From positions 62,001 through 126,000 of the forward strand of contig JAEURX010000038.1 in NCBI GenBank assembly GCA_016788885.1: a stretch of DNA of 64,000 nucleotides. Direction: 5' to 3'. Below the pieces are notes generated by a model. That model had not been told where the DNA came from, ran no database searches, and saw only the letters and a list, made by a program, of their open reading frames with translations. This document shows, piece by piece, positions 20,702-32,035 of the stretch. The stretch comes from Nitrospira sp. Its GTDB lineage: Bacteria; Nitrospirota; Nitrospiria; Nitrospirales; Nitrospiraceae. The position numbers were made by a program, and so were the translations under genes. Every line of letters begins with the position of its first letter. Position 1 is the stretch's first letter.

Positions 20702-22081
20702 TTGATCACACAGTCGCGGGGAGCGGCAATTGCCCGAATTGCAATGACGGTACTCGCCCTCGTGTCGGGAACCCATGCGGTGTCCGTACCAACGGCGGAG
20801 GCTATTCCTGCCTTCGCAAGGAAGTACACGCTCGATTGCGCCGCCTGCCACACGGCGCCCCCTCGGCTGAATACATTCGGAGAACGTTTTCTCGAAAACG
20901 GGTATCAGCTGCCTGGAACCGAAGATGGTGCCACGACCGGCAAGAAAGGCTTCGGCAGTCTGAGCTTGGACGATTTCGCCAACTATACCGGGGTCCGGCT
21001 CCGGGGCAATGTGCTGCGCTCTCACCACTTTAAGCAACAGAATCCGCCCACCGCAGAAGCGGGAACCGTCCACAACAATAGCGAGCTGGGGTTCCCGGAG
21101 GTATTCAGCCTCTTCACCGCAGGCACCGTCACGAAAAACATCGGCTTCTTTGTCGAGCTCGAATCCAACTTGGAAGAGTCGTCGACAGGCATCGAGCGGG
21201 CCTTCATGACGTTCAACAATCTCGGCGGGAACAATCTCGCCAATATTCGCGTGGGAAGAATCGACCCCTCGGCAACGTTCTCGTTTTCCACTCTTCGACA
21301 GCAATTGGATTTTGTCGGAGAACGCACCAACTCCTCCACCAACACAGTCCAACGTGCCGGACTGTTTCCGCTTGCAGCATCAGCCAAGGTTTACGGCCTG
21401 TACAATCGGTCGGGCACTGCTATCTCACCCTACGCCCCCTCGCTCTACAACGCGGTCGCAGAAACAGGCATTGAGGTGCGGGGACGCCCCTTCGGCGATT
21501 GGTTCATGTATCAGGTCGGCATCCTGAACGGTGCCAACGAAGCATTTGGCGACTCGAATAAGGGCAAAGATTTCTACGGAGCCGTGCGGTTCGATTACGC
21601 CCGGTCCGCAAACTTTTCCGCAAGTCTGTCCGGATTTGCGTACCTCGGCAACAGCAATGCAACCGTCCTCACTGGAAGCGGCCTGGCAGACGTGAACTGG
21701 AATCGCTACGGCATCGCGGCGCACTTGCGCTACAAAATGTTCGACCTCCACGGCATGTACACCCTCGACCGCATTGCCCACGTGCCGACTGCGACCTTGG
21801 CCAACTTTGACAAAAGCGCCAGCGGATTGTCCGTGGCGTTGGATACGTATGTGACCACCCACACCCTCCTGTCTTTGCGATACGACAATATGGATGCCGG
21901 GGGTGATCTCAGTCAGCGCACATCCCAAAGCTTCTTGGGAATGCAGGTCAAACAGTACCTGCGGTCCAACGTGGCCCTGTTCGCTCGAAACGATCTCAAC
22001 TTGCGACGGGCAGAAGACGGCAACGCGGCAGCCCGTAATTTACGACACGCCTTTTTCGTGGGGATCGACATCGCGTACTAG
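20702..22081 (+). CDS. Outer-membrane beta-barrel-like protein with N-terminal c-type haem site
   Basis: 459 residues from a TTG start, supported by AGAGGG upstream and by a complete signal peptide (residues 1-34). One haem site CAACH (C46, C49, H50) follows in an ARKYTLDCAACHTAPPRLN context. The rest (about 90-459) is rich in alternating polar/apolar strands, Gly and aromatic residues, ends in an aromatic residue (FVGIDIAY), and looks like a porin-type barrel. A haem-bearing plug on a barrel would suit electron or substrate exchange across the outer membrane; this is inference. It heads a run with a dihaem cytochrome and a cupredoxin-like protein. Confidence 0.7.
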   Translation: MITQSRGAAIARIAMTVLALVSGTHAVSVPTAEAIPAFARKYTLDCAACHTAPPRLNTFGERFLENGYQLPGTEDGATTGKKGFGSLSLDDFANYTGVRLRGNVLRSHHFKQQNPPTAEAGTVHNNSELGFPEVFSLFTAGTVTKNIGFFVELESNLEESSTGIERAFMTFNNLGGNNLANIRVGRIDPSATFSFSTLRQQLDFVGERTNSSTNTVQRAGLFPLAASAKVYGLYNRSGTAISPYAPSLYNAVAETGIEVRGRPFGDWFMYQVGILNGANEAFGDSNKGKDFYGAVRFDYARSANFSASLSGFAYLGNSNATVLTGSGLADVNWNRYGIAAHLRYKMFDLHGMYTLDRIAHVPTATLANFDKSASGLSVALDTYVTTHTLLSLRYDNMDAGGDLSQRTSQSFLGMQVKQYLRSNVALFARNDLNLRRAEDGNAAARNLRHAFFVGIDIAY

Positions 22082-22102
22082 GGGACCGAGGCACAGAACA
22101 CG

Positions 22103-22876
22103 ATGCATGCGAACGGCTTGAAATACCTAGTCCTACTGGTTGTCACAGGGCTCTGCGCATCCACCGCACAAGCCGTCAAACCCGCCATCAACCGGGACTC
22201 TCTGCTGGAAGGACGACGAGTCTACGAACAAGCCTGCGCTTGGTGTCATGGCATCAAGGGCGAAGGAGATGGGCCAGCCGGTTGGTTCATCGGCCGCTAT
22301 TCCAGTCCACGCCCCCGCAACTTCGTAAAAGACGGGTACAAGCTGCGCAGCACAGCGTCAGGCGACCTTCCAACGGATCAGGACCTCTTCAGAACCATCA
22401 CCCACGGCATTCCTGGTGTCATGCCCGCCTATTCCTCACTCAGCGAACGGGACCGCTGGCAAGTCATTGCCTACCTCAAATCATGGAATACCGCATTCGA
22501 AGAAGAGACGCCCGTTCCGCTCACATTTCCTTCACCGTCCGCTTCGCCGAGCGAGGCCAGCATAGACAACGGCCGTAAGCTCTACGTGAAATACGACTGT
22601 CGGGCCTGTCACGGAGACAATGGCGAGGGAGACGGGCCGGAGTCAATCGCTGGTCACTTACGCGATGCGGACACCCTCCCCATCCGAGCCACGAATCTCA
22701 CCGCACCGTCGTCATGGAAAAACGGGGCTTCCTCGCAGGATCTCTTCCGCACACTGATGACCGGGCTGGACGGTACACCGATGCCATCCTATGCCAATGA
22801 ATTTGCCGGACAGGCGGAGGCGCTGTGGGATTTGGTCTGGTACCTCCAATCGTTATCTGATCACCAGGGGAGATAA
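22103..22876 (+). CDS. Periplasmic dihaem cytochrome c
   Basis: 257 residues with a signal peptide (cleavage near residue 24) and two cytochrome c domains. Haem sites are CAWCH (C45, C48, H49) and CRACH (C166, C169, H170). Each is followed by a Met in a MPxY context (PGVMPAY, GTPMPSY) as likely sixth ligand. A Pro/Ser linker (about 136-152) joins the domains. It should shuttle electrons in the periplasm, perhaps to or from the haem-barrel protein encoded 21 bp upstream. The partner is inferred from order only. Confidence 0.85.
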   Translation: MHANGLKYLVLLVVTGLCASTAQAVKPAINRDSLLEGRRVYEQACAWCHGIKGEGDGPAGWFIGRYSSPRPRNFVKDGYKLRSTASGDLPTDQDLFRTITHGIPGVMPAYSSLSERDRWQVIAYLKSWNTAFEEETPVPLTFPSPSASPSEASIDNGRKLYVKYDCRACHGDNGEGDGPESIAGHLRDADTLPIRATNLTAPSSWKNGASSQDLFRTLMTGLDGTPMPSYANEFAGQAEALWDLVWYLQSLSDHQGR

Positions 22877-22879
22877 CTC

Positions 22880-23674
22880 ATGGCCATGCGCAGCTCACGG
22901 AACGCTTTCGGACAGTCGGACTCGGCGCATCGCCATAAAAAAGGACTCTCTCCGATGAACACCATCCTGATCCTCGCCACCGCGTTGGTGGCCATTCAAG
23001 GAGCCTCGCTCGTGCACGCGGAACCACCTACCGGCGCATTGGTCGGTCGAGTCCTGTATATCGGCCAAGCCATTCCAGACCAAGTGATCGAGGTGAGCCG
23101 CGACTCAGCTTTCTGCGGGACACAGGCCACAATTAAGAGCGTCGCGGTTCATGTGAAAACGCGCGGCCTCGAAGGCGCAGTCGTCAGCATCGACGGTGTC
23201 GCCCTGCCCATATCCGAGCCTTCGCTTCCACCGCTCGTATTGACGAATACCCATTGTACCTTCACCCCGCGCATTGCCGTCGGCATGGTTGGGCAACAGG
23301 TAGAAATCCGCAACGACGACCCGGTCATGCATAACACCCACATCTCGATGGGGCCACGCACCTTCGTGAATGTCGCGATGATCCCCTCCAGCCGACCGGT
23401 CGGAAAGCCTCTCAAACAGCCGGGGATCTACACGGTCAAGTGCGACGCGCACAAATTCATGCAGGCGCACGTGCTCGCATTCGCACACCCCTTTTTCAGT
23501 GTAACGGACGAGACCGGCGCGTTCCGGATCCCCAATCTCTCGGCAGGCGAACATCAGGTGACCATTTGGCATGACACATTGGGAGCATTCCAACAAACCG
23601 TGACCGTTTCAGCACAAGGGGAAACCAGCATCACGCTCGAGTATCCGAATCATGCCGACGCCAGAAAAAAATAA
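22880..23674 (+). CDS. Exported cupredoxin-like protein with carboxypeptidase-regulatory-like domain
   Basis: 264 residues from ATG 22880 (AGGGGAG upstream); an internal ATG at 22955 would give a more normal signal peptide ([17 protein letters not shown]). The middle part has type-1 copper ligands: His in MHNTH (151/154) and C188, H191, M194 in KCDAHKFM. The C-terminus ([18 protein letters not shown]) is a transthyretin-like regulatory fold. Similar proteins occur beside cytochromes in methylamine-utilisation-like loci. It may be a copper electron carrier or copper sensor in the periplasm. Its last 23 bases overlap the hybrid kinase gene. Confidence 0.75.
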   Translation: MAMRSSRNAFGQSDSAHRHKKGLSPMNTILILATALVAIQGASLVHAEPPTGALVGRVLYIGQAIPDQVIEVSRDSAFCGTQATIKSVAVHVKTRGLEGAVVSIDGVALPISEPSLPPLVLTNTHCTFTPRIAVGMVGQQVEIRNDDPVMHNTHISMGPRTFVNVAMIPSSRPVGKPLKQPGIYTVKCDAHKFMQAHVLAFAHPFFSVTDETGAFRIPNLSAGEHQVTIWHDTLGAFQQTVTVSAQGETSITLEYPNHADARKK

Positions 23675-26600
23675 GCCGTCTTGGCTAAGCCGCCCCCGGG
23701 CCATGTGGCAAGGGAGTCTTCGTCTCCGTCTCAGCGTCGGGATGGCGGTGATGATCACTCTGGGCATGGCCCTCTTCGCGACGCTCCGACTGATTGAGAT
23801 CCAGCGCGTCGTCCAAGATGCCGCGCAGACGCGCGCGCTGGCGGTCAGTCGGACGTTCGCCATGATGGGAGCGGCGGCTGTCTTGGACAATCTATTCCGC
23901 ATTCAAGAGGCCCTGGTTCGCTACGCCCAGGACGCCGACATCGTCAGCATTATGCTCGTTGATCCCGACAATATGATCGTAGCGGCCACCGATCCCAGCA
24001 AGATCGGTGGCCAACTGGCAGATCACACGCTGTCGCAAGCGCGGGAGACGGGAGCGGAAACCATCACCCAGAACGTACAGCCGGATGGAACGCCGACACT
24101 GGTAGTCGCCACGCCACTCTTGGACGAACAGACGATTGCGGCCTGGGTCCGATTGGAGTTCTCGCTCGCGACGATGAAGCAGGAGGTGGCGCGAGAATTT
24201 CGTCAGTTGCTCATATTCTCCGCCCTGCTGATGGCCATGGCGATTCTCGTCAGCCAGCTGGGCATCCGACGCATGTCGGCACTGTTTCGCGACACGGCCA
24301 AAACACTGCAAGACACGTTGCAGTCCCTGCACCACCCGTCGGAGCAAGAGCAGCCCATGAATGAAGTGGGAGGCTCCGCCGACTCAGGCGCCACGGCGCC
24401 CCATGAAGGTGAACTCGAACAGATGGTATCCCTCGTGGAAACCACCACGACACTGCTCACCACCCAGGCCCAACGGCTCCAATTGTTCACCCACTCCCTG
24501 GAACAAGCTGTGCGGGAGCGAACAGTCGAACTTCGCCATGCGGTGGAAGCCGCTGAGACGGCCAATCAGGCGAAATCACAATTTCTCGCCAATATGAGCC
24601 ATGAGATTCGAACCCCCATGAACGGCGTCTTGGGAATGGCCGAACTGCTGCTGACGACAGCACTGACACCCAAACAACGCTCCCTGACTGAAACGCTTCA
24701 CCGGTCCGGCACCGGTCTCCTGGACATCATAAACGAGATTCTGGATTTCTCCAAAATCGAAGCCGGAAAGTTGCACCTTGAACGCATTGAATTCGGATTG
24801 CGACAAACCATCGAGGACGCCGTCGACCTCCTGGCAGAGTCCGCGAACCGCAAGCACCTGGAACTGACCTGCTTCGTGCCGGACGAAATTCCGGATGCCG
24901 TGGTCGGCGACCCGGTGCGACTCCGCCAGATCGTGCTGAATCTGGTCGGCAACGCCATCAAGTTCACACGGACGGGGGAGGTCTCGGTCACCCTCGCGCT
25001 CCTGGCGCGAGACTCCGCCAACGTGACGCTGAAATGTGCCGTCCGCGACACCGGCGTCGGCATTTCCGAATCCGCCCGGGCGCGACTCTTTCAGGCGTTC
25101 TCCCAGGCGGATGGGTCCACCACCAGACAGTTCGGCGGCACCGGACTCGGCCTTGCGATCGTGAAGCAACTCACCCACTTGATGAAGGGCGACGTAGGGG
25201 TCGACAGCATTCCCGGGCAGGGTTCGACCTTCTGGTTTACGGCAACACTGGAAACCGTCGCCGCAACCGAGTCCACGGCAGAGACTCAGCCGGCGACGTT
25301 GTCGGGCATGTCCGTCCTGATCGTCGACGACAATCCCACGAATCGGTACATTCTCGAAGCGCACCTGACCAGCTGGGGCGCCAACGTGCACTCGGCAAGT
25401 TCCGCCAGGGAGGCCTTGCACTTCCTTGAGGGACAAGAACCCTCGCATCCCAAAGTCCGACTCGCCGTCTTGGATATTCATATGCCGGACATGGACGGCA
25501 TTGATCTCGCCCAGGCCATCAGGAACGCCCCTGGACTGCACGACCTTCTGTTGGTGGCATTGAGCTCTGTCAGCCATTCAAACCAGGATCCCCGCCTTTC
25601 ACCGACACTGTTTAATGCCTGGTTGAGGAAGCCGGTCCACCAATCGTTGCTGAAAGACTGTCTCTTACGGGTCTGCCGGAACGCTCCGGAGGATGAGCCA
25701 CAGACACCGGTCCAACCACAAAGTCAGGCGCAAACGTTCGTCGGCCATGTTCTGCTGGCGGAAGATAATCCCGTGAATCGAGAAGTAGCCTGCACCATGC
25801 TCGAACTCCTCGGCTGCACCACGGCCATCGCGGAGAACGGCAAAGAAGCGGTGTCCGCAGTCGAGCGCGGTTCGTTTGATCTCGTCCTCATGGATTGCCA
25901 TATGCCAGAGATGGACGGTATGACCGCCACAAGCGTGATCCGCACTCATGAAGGGAAGCAAGAACACCCCAGCCACACCACCATCGTCGCCCTCACCGCC
26001 AATGCGCTGGAAGGCGACCGTCAACGGTGTCTCGCCGCCGGCATGGATGACTATCTCACCAAACCGTTTACGCTGGCCCAGCTCACCGCATTGCTCCAGC
26101 GTTGGCTGCCAACCGCTCCTGGGGCCACCCCTGTAGCCGCTTCGACCGCGGCACCTCCTTCGTCGCAACCGGGGAGCACGACGCGTCCCGTTGAGCAACC
26201 TGCCTCCGTTGTGCCAAGACCGACAACCATCGATGAACACCTTGACGTCAGCGCCTGGCAGGCCATCCGTGCCCACCAACGGCCGGGACAACCAGACTTC
26301 TTGCTCAAAGCGCTCGCCCTCTATATTCCGCATGCCGAGGCGCAGCTGACCCAACTCGAAAAACACCTGAACAGCGGTGACATCAAAGCACTCACGACCA
26401 TCGCGCATACCCTAAAATCTTCCTCTGCACAACTCGGCGCGCACCGTCTCGCCGGCCTCTATGCGGAAGTTGAGTCTGCCGGACGTGCCGGAAAAGCCCG
26501 TGAGCTTCCCGCGCTCTCCCAACGTCTCCGCCCGGAGCACAACGCCGTCTGCGCCCTCATGCAGGAAGAGCTCACCCGATCAGGACGGTCTGCCGCATGA
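23652..26600 (+). CDS. Hybrid histidine kinase: periplasmic sensor, HisKA, HATPase, two REC, HPT
   Basis: 982 residues. TM1 is about 27-47, a periplasmic sensor about 48-183, TM2 about 184-203. HisKA follows with phospho-acceptor H317 ([11 protein letters not shown]). The HATPase has the G-box [17 protein letters not shown]1 phospho-acceptor is D608, REC2 is D748, and the C-terminal HPT has H919 ([11 protein letters not shown]). This is a complete four-step phosphorelay without a DNA-binding output. It overlaps the cupredoxin gene (22 codons in part) and its stop overlaps the next kinase by ATGA. Sensing of periplasmic redox or metal state is inferred from neighbours. Confidence 0.92.
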   Translation: MPTPEKNKPSWLSRPRAMWQGSLRLRLSVGMAVMITLGMALFATLRLIEIQRVVQDAAQTRALAVSRTFAMMGAAAVLDNLFRIQEALVRYAQDADIVSIMLVDPDNMIVAATDPSKIGGQLADHTLSQARETGAETITQNVQPDGTPTLVVATPLLDEQTIAAWVRLEFSLATMKQEVAREFRQLLIFSALLMAMAILVSQLGIRRMSALFRDTAKTLQDTLQSLHHPSEQEQPMNEVGGSADSGATAPHEGELEQMVSLVETTTTLLTTQAQRLQLFTHSLEQAVRERTVELRHAVEAAETANQAKSQFLANMSHEIRTPMNGVLGMAELLLTTALTPKQRSLTETLHRSGTGLLDIINEILDFSKIEAGKLHLERIEFGLRQTIEDAVDLLAESANRKHLELTCFVPDEIPDAVVGDPVRLRQIVLNLVGNAIKFTRTGEVSVTLALLARDSANVTLKCAVRDTGVGISESARARLFQAFSQADGSTTRQFGGTGLGLAIVKQLTHLMKGDVGVDSIPGQGSTFWFTATLETVAATESTAETQPATLSGMSVLIVDDNPTNRYILEAHLTSWGANVHSASSAREALHFLEGQEPSHPKVRLAVLDIHMPDMDGIDLAQAIRNAPGLHDLLLVALSSVSHSNQDPRLSPTLFNAWLRKPVHQSLLKDCLLRVCRNAPEDEPQTPVQPQSQAQTFVGHVLLAEDNPVNREVACTMLELLGCTTAIAENGKEAVSAVERGSFDLVLMDCHMPEMDGMTATSVIRTHEGKQEHPSHTTIVALTANALEGDRQRCLAAGMDDYLTKPFTLAQLTALLQRWLPTAPGATPVAASTAAPPSSQPGSTTRPVEQPASVVPRPTTIDEHLDVSAWQAIRAHQRPGQPDFLLKALALYIPHAEAQLTQLEKHLNSGDIKALTTIAHTLKSSSAQLGAHRLAGLYAEVESAGRAGKARELPALSQRLRPEHNAVCALMQEELTRSGRSAA

Positions 26601-29530
26601 CGGAACCACGCGAACAAAATGGGCTGCTCCCGGTCCGTGCCGACACCAGACAAACAATCGACCGGCAGCAATTCGAGTCGAGCCTGCACGAGAGCGAAGA
26701 GAAGTACCGGCGCCTCTTCGAGTCCTCGCGCGACGCGATCATGATTTTGTATCCGCCCAACTGGAATTTTATCGCCTGCAACCCGGCCACGGTAGAACTG
26801 TTCGGAGCACGAGACGAGGCGCACTTCACCTCCCTCGGCCCCGGCGATGTGTCCCCCGAATATCAACCGGACGGTGAGTTATCCATGGTCAAGGCGCCCA
26901 AGGCCATTGAAGCAGCCATGCGTGAAGGCTTTCACCTGTTCGAATGGATGCACCAACGCGTCGGTGGGACCGCCTTTTTGGCAAGCGTACAATTGACCCG
27001 CATCTCCCTCCAAGGCGTCGAGGGGCTGCAGGCGACCGTTCGCGACATTACCGAACAACGCCGGGCCGAAACCGAACTCCGCGCCTATGCGACCTTTCAA
27101 CGGGCCATACTGGACAACGCCGGCTCCGCCATTATCTCCTGCCACCCCGACGGTATCATTCAACTGTTTAATCCGGCAGCAGAAGCCCTGCTCGGCTACA
27201 CAGCCGATGAACTGATCGGCCGCCAACATCCGGGCATCTTCCACGTTCGCGAGGAAATCGTGGAACGGGCCAAACAACTCTCCGAGGAGTTCGGCTGCAC
27301 CATTGCACCCGGGTTCGACGTCTTTATTGAAAAATCCCGGCGCAATCTACCCAATGAACATGAGTGGACCTACATCAGAAAAGACGGCACCAGACGAACG
27401 GTGTTGTTAAATGTCACGGCGCTGCGGGACGCCGACGGCAAGATCACGGGATACCTCGCCGTCGCCTCCGACATCACCCCACTCAAACGCACCGCCCAGG
27501 AACTCCTGCTGGCGAAGGAAGCCGCGGAGGCCGCCAGCCGCACGAAGTCACAATTCCTCGCCAACATGAGCCATGAAATCCGAACCCCGATGAACGGCGT
27601 CCTCGGCATGACCGAGCTCCTGCTCACCACCGCGCTCGATACCCGCCAACGCCACCTGACACGGACCATTCAGCAATCGGGCGAATCGCTCCTGGCGATC
27701 ATCAATGACATCCTCGACTTCTCCAAAATCGAAGCCGGCAAGCTCCAACTGGAGCAACTGGACTTCGATCTGCAAGACACGGTGGATAACGCCGTGGAAC
27801 TCTTTGCCACTCCGGCTCAGCGTAAAGGCTTGGAACTCACCTGCCACATGCCGAGTTCGATTCCACGCACCCTCCGCGGCGACCCGATCAGGCTTCGGCA
27901 GGCACTGCTGAACCTGATCAGCAATGCGCTCAAGTTCACGGCGGCCGGGGAAATCAACGTGCGCATCGACGCGGTGGCGGAGAAGGACAGCCGCGTCACC
28001 CTGCGATTCGCGGTCAAGGATTCCGGCGTCGGCATTCCGGTCGAGGCCCAACAACGCATCTTCGAAGCCTTCTCACAAGCCGACGGGACAACGACCCGCC
28101 GTTTCGGCGGAACAGGCCTCGGCCTCACCATCGTCAAGGAACTCGTGGCACTCATGCGGGGCCAGGTCGGCGTGGAAAGTCAGGTCGGCCAAGGGTCTAC
28201 CTTTTGGTTTACCGCCGTCTTTGAGCGACAACCACGACTTGGCCAGGACTCGCATCCGGAATATGCGCTGCTCCAACGACGGATTCTGGTCGTCGACGAT
28301 ACCCCCGCCAATCGCGAAATTTTGGACGATCATCTCCGCTCCTGGGGAGCAATCCCTGCGCTCGCCGCCTCTGCGAGCGATGCGCTCGCACAGCTTCGAG
28401 CCGCCGCCGTGCACCAACCGTTCGAGTTGGCCATTCTGGATTTTCAGATGCCCGACATGGACGGGATGCAACTGGCGCAGGCGATCCGGGCTGACCCACA
28501 AGTGGCCGCGCTACCTCTGTTGATACTCACCTCGGTCGGGTATGACGCCGGAGCGCCGGGCGTACCCGCCGTCGACGGCTGGGTCACCAAGCCCGTACGG
28601 AAATCGTTACTACAACAAGCCGTCCTCGGCCTGCTCCGGACGGGACATCGTCCCCCTGCTCGCCGCCCAGACCCCGTCGCGTCAGCGTCTACGGTAACAG
28701 CGGCCCACTCCGCCCGTCTCCTCCTCGTCGAAGACACACCGGTCAACCGGGAGGTAGCCACTGGGATGTTGAGCATCTTGGGGTACTCCGTGCACGCCGT
28801 CGAGAATGGGCGGCTCGCCCTTGAGGCCCTCGCGAGGGAGCGATTCGATCTCGTTCTGATGGATTGCCAAATGCCCGAAATGGACGGCTTTACCGCCACC
28901 GCCGCCATTCGCCGGCAGGAGAGTGAGACGGAAGCGGTCCACCGCGTGCCGGTCATCGCCCTGACCGCAAATGCAATGGAGGGCGATCGCACCCGCTGTC
29001 TGGCTGCCGGGATGGACGATTATCTGGCCAAGCCGTTTACCGTCGCGCAACTCAACGCGGTCCTCGCGCAATGGTTGACGCCGGTCACGGCTGACAGCAC
29101 AGGTTCCTCCACAGCGCCACATACTGCAGCGCAGGGCCCGACGCCTGCGAAAGACCACGCGGCCCAGGAGCCGGCCATCGACAAAGCTGCGTGGAAGGCG
29201 ATTCGCTCGCTTCAACGGCCGGGACGCCCCGATTTTCTTGCCAAGGTGCTCACGACCTATCTGAACGATTCCCGTGTCCTGGTGGAGGAGATTCGCGCCG
29301 CACTGGAAACCCAAGACGCCGAGTCCCTCGCCAAAGCCGCGCATCGATTAAAATCCAGCAGCGCGCAACTCGGCTTCGTGGCTACAGCAGCTCACTGCAA
29401 AGAGCTGGAAGCCCTCGGACGCCTTGCGCATCTCGAGAACGCCGCCCGCCTGCTGGCTCAACTTGTCGAGACCCATCAACTGGCCTGCTCCACCATCACC
29501 GAAGAGCTGCAGCAACACACAGAACACTGA
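26597..29530 (+). CDS. Hybrid histidine kinase: two PAS, HisKA, HATPase, two REC, HPT
   Basis: 977 residues with no membrane segment, so cytosolic. Two PAS domains (about 30-155 and 165-300) precede HisKA with H326. HATPase (G-box [14 protein letters not shown]), REC1 (D615), REC2 (D756) and HPT (H916) follow. Translationally coupled to the preceding kinase by an ATGA overlap. From HisKA to the end it is strikingly similar to the kinase at 32705-35542 (my eye estimate about 80% over the kinase core), showing recent duplication. Its signal and output regulator are unknown; it may take phosphate from, or form mixed relays with, the upstream kinase. Confidence 0.92.
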   Translation: MTEPREQNGLLPVRADTRQTIDRQQFESSLHESEEKYRRLFESSRDAIMILYPPNWNFIACNPATVELFGARDEAHFTSLGPGDVSPEYQPDGELSMVKAPKAIEAAMREGFHLFEWMHQRVGGTAFLASVQLTRISLQGVEGLQATVRDITEQRRAETELRAYATFQRAILDNAGSAIISCHPDGIIQLFNPAAEALLGYTADELIGRQHPGIFHVREEIVERAKQLSEEFGCTIAPGFDVFIEKSRRNLPNEHEWTYIRKDGTRRTVLLNVTALRDADGKITGYLAVASDITPLKRTAQELLLAKEAAEAASRTKSQFLANMSHEIRTPMNGVLGMTELLLTTALDTRQRHLTRTIQQSGESLLAIINDILDFSKIEAGKLQLEQLDFDLQDTVDNAVELFATPAQRKGLELTCHMPSSIPRTLRGDPIRLRQALLNLISNALKFTAAGEINVRIDAVAEKDSRVTLRFAVKDSGVGIPVEAQQRIFEAFSQADGTTTRRFGGTGLGLTIVKELVALMRGQVGVESQVGQGSTFWFTAVFERQPRLGQDSHPEYALLQRRILVVDDTPANREILDDHLRSWGAIPALAASASDALAQLRAAAVHQPFELAILDFQMPDMDGMQLAQAIRADPQVAALPLLILTSVGYDAGAPGVPAVDGWVTKPVRKSLLQQAVLGLLRTGHRPPARRPDPVASASTVTAAHSARLLLVEDTPVNREVATGMLSILGYSVHAVENGRLALEALARERFDLVLMDCQMPEMDGFTATAAIRRQESETEAVHRVPVIALTANAMEGDRTRCLAAGMDDYLAKPFTVAQLNAVLAQWLTPVTADSTGSSTAPHTAAQGPTPAKDHAAQEPAIDKAAWKAIRSLQRPGRPDFLAKVLTTYLNDSRVLVEEIRAALETQDAESLAKAAHRLKSSSAQLGFVATAAHCKELEALGRLAHLENAARLLAQLVETHQLACSTITEELQQHTEH

Positions 29531-29876
29531 TCGCTCATTTCTCAACGTCGTACGTGCTTGCCCCCGTTTAAGCTCGCGCCACAGGCGCCTTCACCGACAA
29601 GAAGAGGACTTTCCGGGCGAATCGAAGCAGGTCGCTTGCACTACGTCGTCGTTGATCGCCCCCCACTGTTTCTGCCTCCGAGCACATACGCAATTCCCTG
29701 TATTACCGGCGCATTCCACGCTCAACGTCTCGTGCCTGCCCACACCCGCTTCCTCAAGTTGAGGCCATCAACTGCCGATATTGAGCCCGGACAGTTACGC
29801 ACTCGGCGAGTGCCTTGTGCATGTTCACTGCCTGCCTCACCCTTCATTCACCTTCGACGGAGATGTCCTGCAACCC
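29531..29876. other. 346-bp non-coding gap before the TonB-dependent receptor
   Basis: Short overlapping frames here have no ribosome-binding site or family resemblance. One small hairpin, GCACTC-GGC-GAGTGC (29799-29813), is visible. No clear terminator or consensus promoter was found, although the receptor gene should have a promoter here. Confidence 0.4.
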
Positions 29877-31913
29877 ATGAAAATTGATATGAGCACCCGG
29901 AGCGCCTTTGTCGTTGCGAGTTATTGCCTGTCGGTCACGATGGCGCTTGGGGCAAACATCGATCCGACCTTGGAACCATCAACAGACTTGACGGACCTGC
30001 CGCTTGAACAACTCATGTCAATCGAAGTCACCTCTGTCGCCAAGCAAGCACAGCCATTGTCACAAGCCGCCGCAGCCATCTTCGTCATCTCACAAGAAGA
30101 CATCCGCCGCTCCGGCGCCACCTCGATTCCAGAAACACTCCGAATGGTTCCAGGGCTGCAAGTGGCTCGACTCGACGCGAACAAATGGGCCATCAGTGCA
30201 CGTGGATTCAATGAGCGCTTTGCCAACAAGCTGTTGGTACTGATCGACGGTCGGACCGTCTACACCCCGCTGTTTTCCGGTGTGTACTGGGACGTGCAAG
30301 ACACCTTGCTGGAGGACGTCGATCGCATCGAGGTGATTCGAGGTCCTGGGGCGACACTCTGGGGCGCCAATGCCGTCAACGGGGTCATCAACATTATCAC
30401 GAAAAAAGTAAAAGACACGCAGGGCGCGCTGCTCGTTGCGGGGGCAGGAACCGAAGAACGCGGGTCCGTCGGCATGCGCTACGGCATGGAACTCTCACGC
30501 AACACCCATATGCGCGTCTATGGAAAATTCTTTGCGCGTGATGATCAGGCGACGCCCACCGGCGATCCTGCAACCGACCATTGGAATCAGGCCAGAAGCG
30601 GCATGCGAATCGACCACACCACCGATCGCGGCAATCAATTCACCCTGCAGGGCGATTATTACACTGGGCGAATCCATGATCGCTTGACGACCCCCACGCT
30701 GACGGCGCCGTTTTTCAATACTTCGGACAACAGTGGGCAAGTGACCGGAGGCAATTTATTGGGCCGCTGGACCCACACCCTCTCTCCAACCTCCAGCTAT
30801 ACGCTCCAGCTCTATTATGATCGCAGTGAGCGGAACGCGGTGCAATTGGCTGAGAAACGAGACATCGCCGACATCGACTTTCAATATAACTTCTCCCTGG
30901 GCGATCGACACCATCTCCTGTGGGGGTTGGGGTACCGGTTTACGAACGACCAGCTCGTCAGCAGCTCAACCATTGTGGTGACGCCGTATAGCCGCCTTCT
31001 CAATCTGTGGAGCAGCTTCATCCAGGACGAAATCACGCTCGTGCCGAAAACCGTAGCACTCACGATCGGAACCAAAGTGGAGCACAACGATCTGACCGGT
31101 TTCGTCGTGCAACCGAATGCGCGTCTTCGGTGGACGCCGACGCCCCGCCAAACTTTGTGGACAGCCGTTTCTCGAGCCGTCCGTACCCCCTCACGGGCTG
31201 AAGACGATATGCGTATCAATCAGGCAACGCAGCCGCCAAGCCCGGCGACATCGGGTTTGCCGGTCCTTGCTTCCGTGTTCGGCAATAGGGCGTATGGCAA
31301 CGAGAACACCCTCGCCTATGAAGCAGGCTATCGCACCCAACTGACCGAAACACTCTCGCTCGATATTGCGACCTACTACAATTCCGTTAAAGATCTCCGC
31401 ACGTTTGAACAGGGGCCGATCAGGCTTGAAACAAGTCCAACACCGGTCCATCTGCTCGCACCGTTCAACATCGCCAACCGGCTTCGCGCCGAAACGTACG
31501 GCATTGAGGTTGCCGTGGAATGGCGGCCGGTCGAGTGGTGGCGCATTCAACCGTCCTATACCTATTTGCATATGAACCTCTATACGGATCGCACGACCGA
31601 TCGAACAGCCAACGCGGCAACGGGGCAAAGCCCAACCCATCAAGCATCGCTCCGCTCATTGATGTCGCTTCCTCACAATTTCGAGATCGATCTGTGGGGA
31701 CGCTATGTCGACAGGCTGACAACGCCACAAATTCCTTCCTACTTCAACCTCGATGTTCGTATCGGCTGGCGGCCAAGCAAACAATTGGAGCTATCCTTGG
31801 TGGGGCAAACTTTGCTCGATTCGCATCGACCGGAATATAGAGAGGCGCTTATTTCAACCGCACCGACGGAAATTCAACGATCCGTCTATGGGAAAGTCAC
31901 ATGGCATTTCTAG
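29877..31913 (+). CDS. TonB-dependent outer-membrane receptor
   Basis: 678 residues from ATG 29877 (MKIDMSTRS), chosen because it gives a signal peptide; an earlier frame start adds 32 unlikely residues. The plug domain spans about 45-165 with LSQAAAAIFVISQEDIRRSG, GLQVARLDANKWAISARGF and IRGPGATLWGANAVNGVINI. A 22-strand-type barrel fills the rest and ends in TWHF, the typical aromatic end. It imports an unknown ligand (siderophore, vitamin, metal complex) using TonB energy. No biosynthetic or ABC transporter gene is near. The next genes, a YfiR-like protein and a kinase, suggest signalling rather than uptake alone. Confidence 0.88.
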   Translation: MKIDMSTRSAFVVASYCLSVTMALGANIDPTLEPSTDLTDLPLEQLMSIEVTSVAKQAQPLSQAAAAIFVISQEDIRRSGATSIPETLRMVPGLQVARLDANKWAISARGFNERFANKLLVLIDGRTVYTPLFSGVYWDVQDTLLEDVDRIEVIRGPGATLWGANAVNGVINIITKKVKDTQGALLVAGAGTEERGSVGMRYGMELSRNTHMRVYGKFFARDDQATPTGDPATDHWNQARSGMRIDHTTDRGNQFTLQGDYYTGRIHDRLTTPTLTAPFFNTSDNSGQVTGGNLLGRWTHTLSPTSSYTLQLYYDRSERNAVQLAEKRDIADIDFQYNFSLGDRHHLLWGLGYRFTNDQLVSSSTIVVTPYSRLLNLWSSFIQDEITLVPKTVALTIGTKVEHNDLTGFVVQPNARLRWTPTPRQTLWTAVSRAVRTPSRAEDDMRINQATQPPSPATSGLPVLASVFGNRAYGNENTLAYEAGYRTQLTETLSLDIATYYNSVKDLRTFEQGPIRLETSPTPVHLLAPFNIANRLRAETYGIEVAVEWRPVEWWRIQPSYTYLHMNLYTDRTTDRTANAATGQSPTHQASLRSLMSLPHNFEIDLWGRYVDRLTTPQIPSYFNLDVRIGWRPSKQLELSLVGQTLLDSHRPEYREALISTAPTEIQRSVYGKVTWHF

Positions 31914-32035
31914 CTCGCACGTCTCTGATCGGCATACCGAGGCTGCGCGACAGCACACCGGCCATCGGCGGAGGCTTGATCGCGGCGTCCATGCGACGCA
32001 CAGCAATTCTCATAATGGGTACGTAACCGATACGA

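Noticed and set aside
24576-25577. 333-residue open frame on the minus strand
   Set aside because: Antisense to the hybrid kinase; similar shadows occur opposite the other kinases at the same relative place.
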